NCBI GenBank assembly: GCA_964058805.1 | Contig: CAXKVV010001943.1 | Span: forward strand, 1 to 33,240 | Length of the DNA: 33,240 nucleotides | Source of the DNA: Schoenoplectus triqueter | Lineage: Eukaryota; Streptophyta; Magnoliopsida; Poales; Cyperaceae | Direction: 5' to 3' | Part shown: positions 29,765-33,240 of the stretch, one piece after another | How the letters are laid out: every line of letters starts with the position of its first letter | Numbering within the stretch: the stretch's first letter is position 1 | Made by a program: the position numbers and the translations under genes | The notes under the pieces: model-generated | What the model was told of the DNA's origin: nothing | Databases searched by the model: none | What the model saw: the letters and a program-made list of their open reading frames with translations, nothing else

Positions 29765-32700
29765 ATAATATTTTTAAATATTGAAGATATATATATAATA
29801 TAATTATTATTAAACGTGATAATCTATAACGAATAACACTAAAAGGTTGAATAATTTTAAGAGTTAAATTTCATCTCAAGTATATTATATTCATCTATTT
29901 TAAATAAGGAGAGATAAAATCTATAATGATACACAGTGTTTTATTTTTATAACGATAAATCTATAATGAAAATCAATTTTAAAATATAGCCACACATATG
30001 TTTATAATGCAAGACCACATGCGTAAATGTGTGCACCCGTATATTCAATAATGTGTTATAATTTTTAACATTTTAATTTATTAAGCTTATAAAATGAATC
30101 ATATGATATTTATCATTTAATATTCATAAACTATATTAGTATATAGATTTTACTATGTTTTATTTTAAATAAATTAAGGAATTCTACTTAATCCATATGT
30201 TTTAGAGTTTTTTTTCATGATACATATATCATGTATGCAACGACTCGATCAACATGTATATTAAAAACGACATTTTTAAAACATTCACGAAAACATGATG
30301 TAATTATTTTTTAGTTAAAATAAATGATATTTTTTATTTTAATTTACAAACATGTATGTATATATATTATATTTAATATTCGATATGTATCTATATATGT
30401 TTAATATATATTTAATCTATATTCGTATGAAATTAAAAAAAAATGAATATGGTCAATTTTCTCAAGTTACATAGATTTTTATTGAGAAAAAAGGATATCA
30501 TGTATATATACATAAGTACCGGTTTTTACTAATTGAAAACATAAATAAAATATAACTAAACAAAAATAACATAAATAGAGTTACTGATAAAAAAACCAAA
30601 ATAACTACTTTATGCAAGGGTATCCTATATAAGAGCATACACATTAAACAAATATTATTAAGATATCATCTAATGGTGTAATGATTTACGAAAAATACTT
30701 CAATTACAATTTGTAACGGTTGATTCTATATATTGAACAATTAGCTATTTAAATTTGTGTATTAACATCATTCCAGATTTGTTTGGCCATTGATTTAGTG
30801 ATCTGATAGTCATTCACAATCATTCCAAATATAAATAGATTATAGCTAATCAAATAAGTCATGAAACGGAGAGATGGTTCTTTGATATTTTGTGATAGAC
30901 GAAATTGACCTCTTTTTTTTTTTTTTAAATTGTGGTGACCGGCTGCTTCCCTCTTAGAAACCAGTTGTTTTCCTTAGTGACTGGCTTCACAGTTCAAACT
31001 ACACCATCCGATTGAAAAAAGATTTTGTAAAGTACTGACTACTAAGTGTCTACAACGCCTAAAACTAAAAGTAAAAAAAAAAACACAAAAATAATTTGTT
31101 TACAATATAAGATAGTTCAATCAACTATGTTACTATGTAATATGTATGAAGGTTTTGGTTATCAATAGCTGTCATGTCAATGGGGACTAGGTATTTCGTT
31201 GATTGCCTTTTATTGTGTTTCTTTAAGCACAGTGCATCTTCCAATTATTCTATAGTTGTTCAACTAAGCAAAATACTCTTTTGAGTCTCTTTTTATTTTT
31301 GAGGGCATCTTTGAGCATCCAATTGGGAAATTTAGTTACTCGACTTTTTGACTGATCGTGTATTGTGTATATATTTTTTTTTGAAAAAAAAATTATGTAT
31401 TGAGCATTGGCTGGTTTGAGTGATTACAAATTACAATTGTGTGAGTTAGGAAATTTTCTCTCCTTCTCAAGGACCGATTGATGTCAATTTAATTAATATA
31501 AAAGATAATTGGTTCGATGTTGTGAAAGTTTCTCTAAGAATAAAAAGGAAAACCGGGAGTATGGATCCCTGAAATGATTATTTTAATTAAATTTAACATT
31601 TACGCCTGTCTACAAAAAAAGAAAAAAAAAGAAAACAATATTATACTTAAATTTGTACTTCTTTTGGCAAAAATCATGCCTCACATTGGGCATCTTATTT
31701 ATGTTGAAGTGATGACAATAAACGCAGCATGGTATGGGAACAACAGATATATTATTATATTATATTATACTATACAATCAGCTGGTTGACGTGGCAGTAT
31801 CAATGGACATCTCCGTTTTTGTCGAAATTGTTGTTTTGCACTACAATAATGCATTAATGCCATCATCTCCTTATTTTTTCCCCTTCTTTGAATAAATTTG
31901 TACTTAGATGACCGTGCTATATTTCTCAAACTGTACGGACGTCATCCATTTCAATTCTTTTTAAACTCGCAAATGCATGCTCCGAAAATAAAGAGGAAAA
32001 TATAAAAAATAAATTGTAGCAGCAGTAGATGTCATGTTTGCATGCTCTTTCTTTATTTTTATTGTTTCTGCAATTAAGCATATCAGATTATCAGTTGCTT
32101 CGGATCAACTCTTAGCATGAGCATGCATTTGTTGTCAGATGTTGTCCAATCAGAGAGATAATAAAATCATTACGTCATTTTTATGGCGATTCTAGTAGAG
32201 TTTTTTTTTCAATTATTAAGTAAAAAAAAATCTCTGCGATTTTAGTGTTCAGATTTTGTTGAATTAAAAAATATTTCAACATTTTTTGGATTTCATTGTA
32301 AATTTACTTATAGTATGAAAATTCAATGCGCCCAAAATGAGATCAATTGAGTTAGCATAAATTTGAAATTGGTTTTATATTATTATCCAAGTACATGATA
32401 AGCTAGACACTTGTTTTACATATTCTCTGATCGACGAATATGTCAAGTTACTTATGTTAATTGAGAGATATTTTAATCTTAAATCAATTAATCCATATAA
32501 TTAATGACATTACAAAATAATATCCTCTAATTCTTTCTCTGAGATTTGGACGGTCACCTGTGTCCTCTGTAAGACAAGGTCACATACACATGCTCTGAGA
32601 CTAAATCATTTGAGCTTGTTGATTGAATAGTAAATTTACTAAAAGGACTTGATAATATTTTAAGAGGTTTTGTAAAGCACTAGAGATAGTGTTTTTACTG

Positions 32701-33180
32701 GTAGAAGCTGTATGTTTAAGCAAAGGTAGGTAGCAGCGAAAAGTTGAAACAATGGGCTAATGATTTCAACTTGAACGTAGGTTGTGTGTTCCAGGGTTTT
32801 TGGTTCATAGGATAATTTTACTGGTAAACTAGCGAGATATAATCATAACTTTCATATACGTGCTCAGAACCAGGACTTTTTGTGCTCTGGTTAAGTAACA
32901 TCATAATTTGAACATTTCATAGGCAACCTCAGTGTATGGAACCTGCTAGTATCTTGGTTTAAAACAATAGTGATTTTGTTGTTGGGAAATATTTACCAAA
33001 CACTAAAAATTAATTTATATGATTGAATTGTATTAAATAATAATTTTCTATATCTAATTGGAAGCGTTAGTTATTATAATTAGGTAAATTATGGTCGGTC
33101 TGTTGAAATTGCAGTTATTATTATTAATAATTATTATTAAATTAATATTATTAAAAATAAGAGTGATAACCGTAAAATTT
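29765..33180. other. AT-rich intergenic stretch
   Basis: More than 3 kb without a supportable gene. It contains poly-A/T runs, TATA-type dinucleotide stretches (30355-30420), a short hairpin GTTGAAA/TTTCAAC (32743-32770) and ATT microsatellite near 33115-33150. A 71-codon frame at 31574-31789 is rich in lysine and isoleucine, as expected of chance frames in AT-rich DNA. Confidence 0.5.
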
Positions 33181-33197
33181 TAAATATACGAATGACA

Positions 33198-33240
33198 GCG
33201 CGCTACTGGCAATGATGCGGACGAAACGCGCCACTGGCAG
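33198..33240. repeat. GC-rich near-direct repeat at the window edge
   Basis: GCGCGCTACTGGCA (about 33199-33212) is nearly repeated as ACGCGCCACTGGCA (about 33226-33239), in an otherwise AT-rich setting. Subterminal repeats of some CACTA transposons look like this, but the element, if real, would lie beyond the window. Confidence 0.35.

Noticed and set aside
1..33240. CRISPR arrays, prophage, operons or a new defence system
   Set aside because: The window is plant nuclear DNA; no spaced short repeats, bacterial gene clusters or multi-gene modules are present. The 104-bp array is contiguous and has no spacers.

Overview
The window looks like nuclear DNA from a flowering plant, probably a eudicot. 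It is AT-rich, gene-poor and densely packed with plant transposable elements. It holds one ordinary host gene, an intronless-ORF AP2/ERF transcription factor of the cytokinin response factor (CRF, ERF group VI) type. No rRNA, CRISPR array or bacterial-style operon is present, and I recognise no tRNA gene.

Layout. 1-3600: AT-rich intergenic DNA with small direct repeats and a decayed hAT-like miniature element (about 2920-3270). 3651-4052: a fold-back MITE with a perfect 9-bp target duplication (Mutator-like); a diverged second copy lies at about 10383-10779. 4440-5460: a lower-AT stretch with splice-like signals that I cannot assign. About 5960-10098: an RTE-type LINE on the + strand, split by a Copia LTR retrotransposon fragment on the - strand (LTR 7321-8521, PBS, gag with one internal stop). 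The Copia element has lost pol and its second LTR, together with a short piece of the LINE. 12384-13260: a degenerate dispersed repeat.

13535-18951: a 5.4-kb hAT-superfamily DNA transposon that looks complete. It has an 8-bp duplication (CCTTACAC), TAGTG ends, striking GGGTACGC-type GC-rich subterminal arrays, and a two-exon transposase gene (- strand, 821 aa predicted). Upstream of the transposase lie a 104-bp minisatellite and what looks like a further nested MITE. 19704-20175: a small non-autonomous Helitron.

20574-22662: the CRF gene with a G-box, TATA box and long pyrimidine-rich leader. The only AUG in the apparent leader opens a three-codon uORF whose stop overlaps the main start codon. 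25180-25823: an eroded MITE. About 26880-29765: remnants of Ty3/gypsy (Athila/Tat-like) elements in conflicting orientations. The rest, to 33240, is AT-rich intergenic DNA, with a pair of GC-rich direct repeats at the very end that may be the edge of another transposon.

The CRF gene would act downstream of cytokinin two-component signalling. The rest is a nested record of transposition. The most notable object is the hAT element: its target duplication is exact and its transposase frame is unbroken, so it may be recent and possibly autonomous. I found no convincing new multi-gene system.
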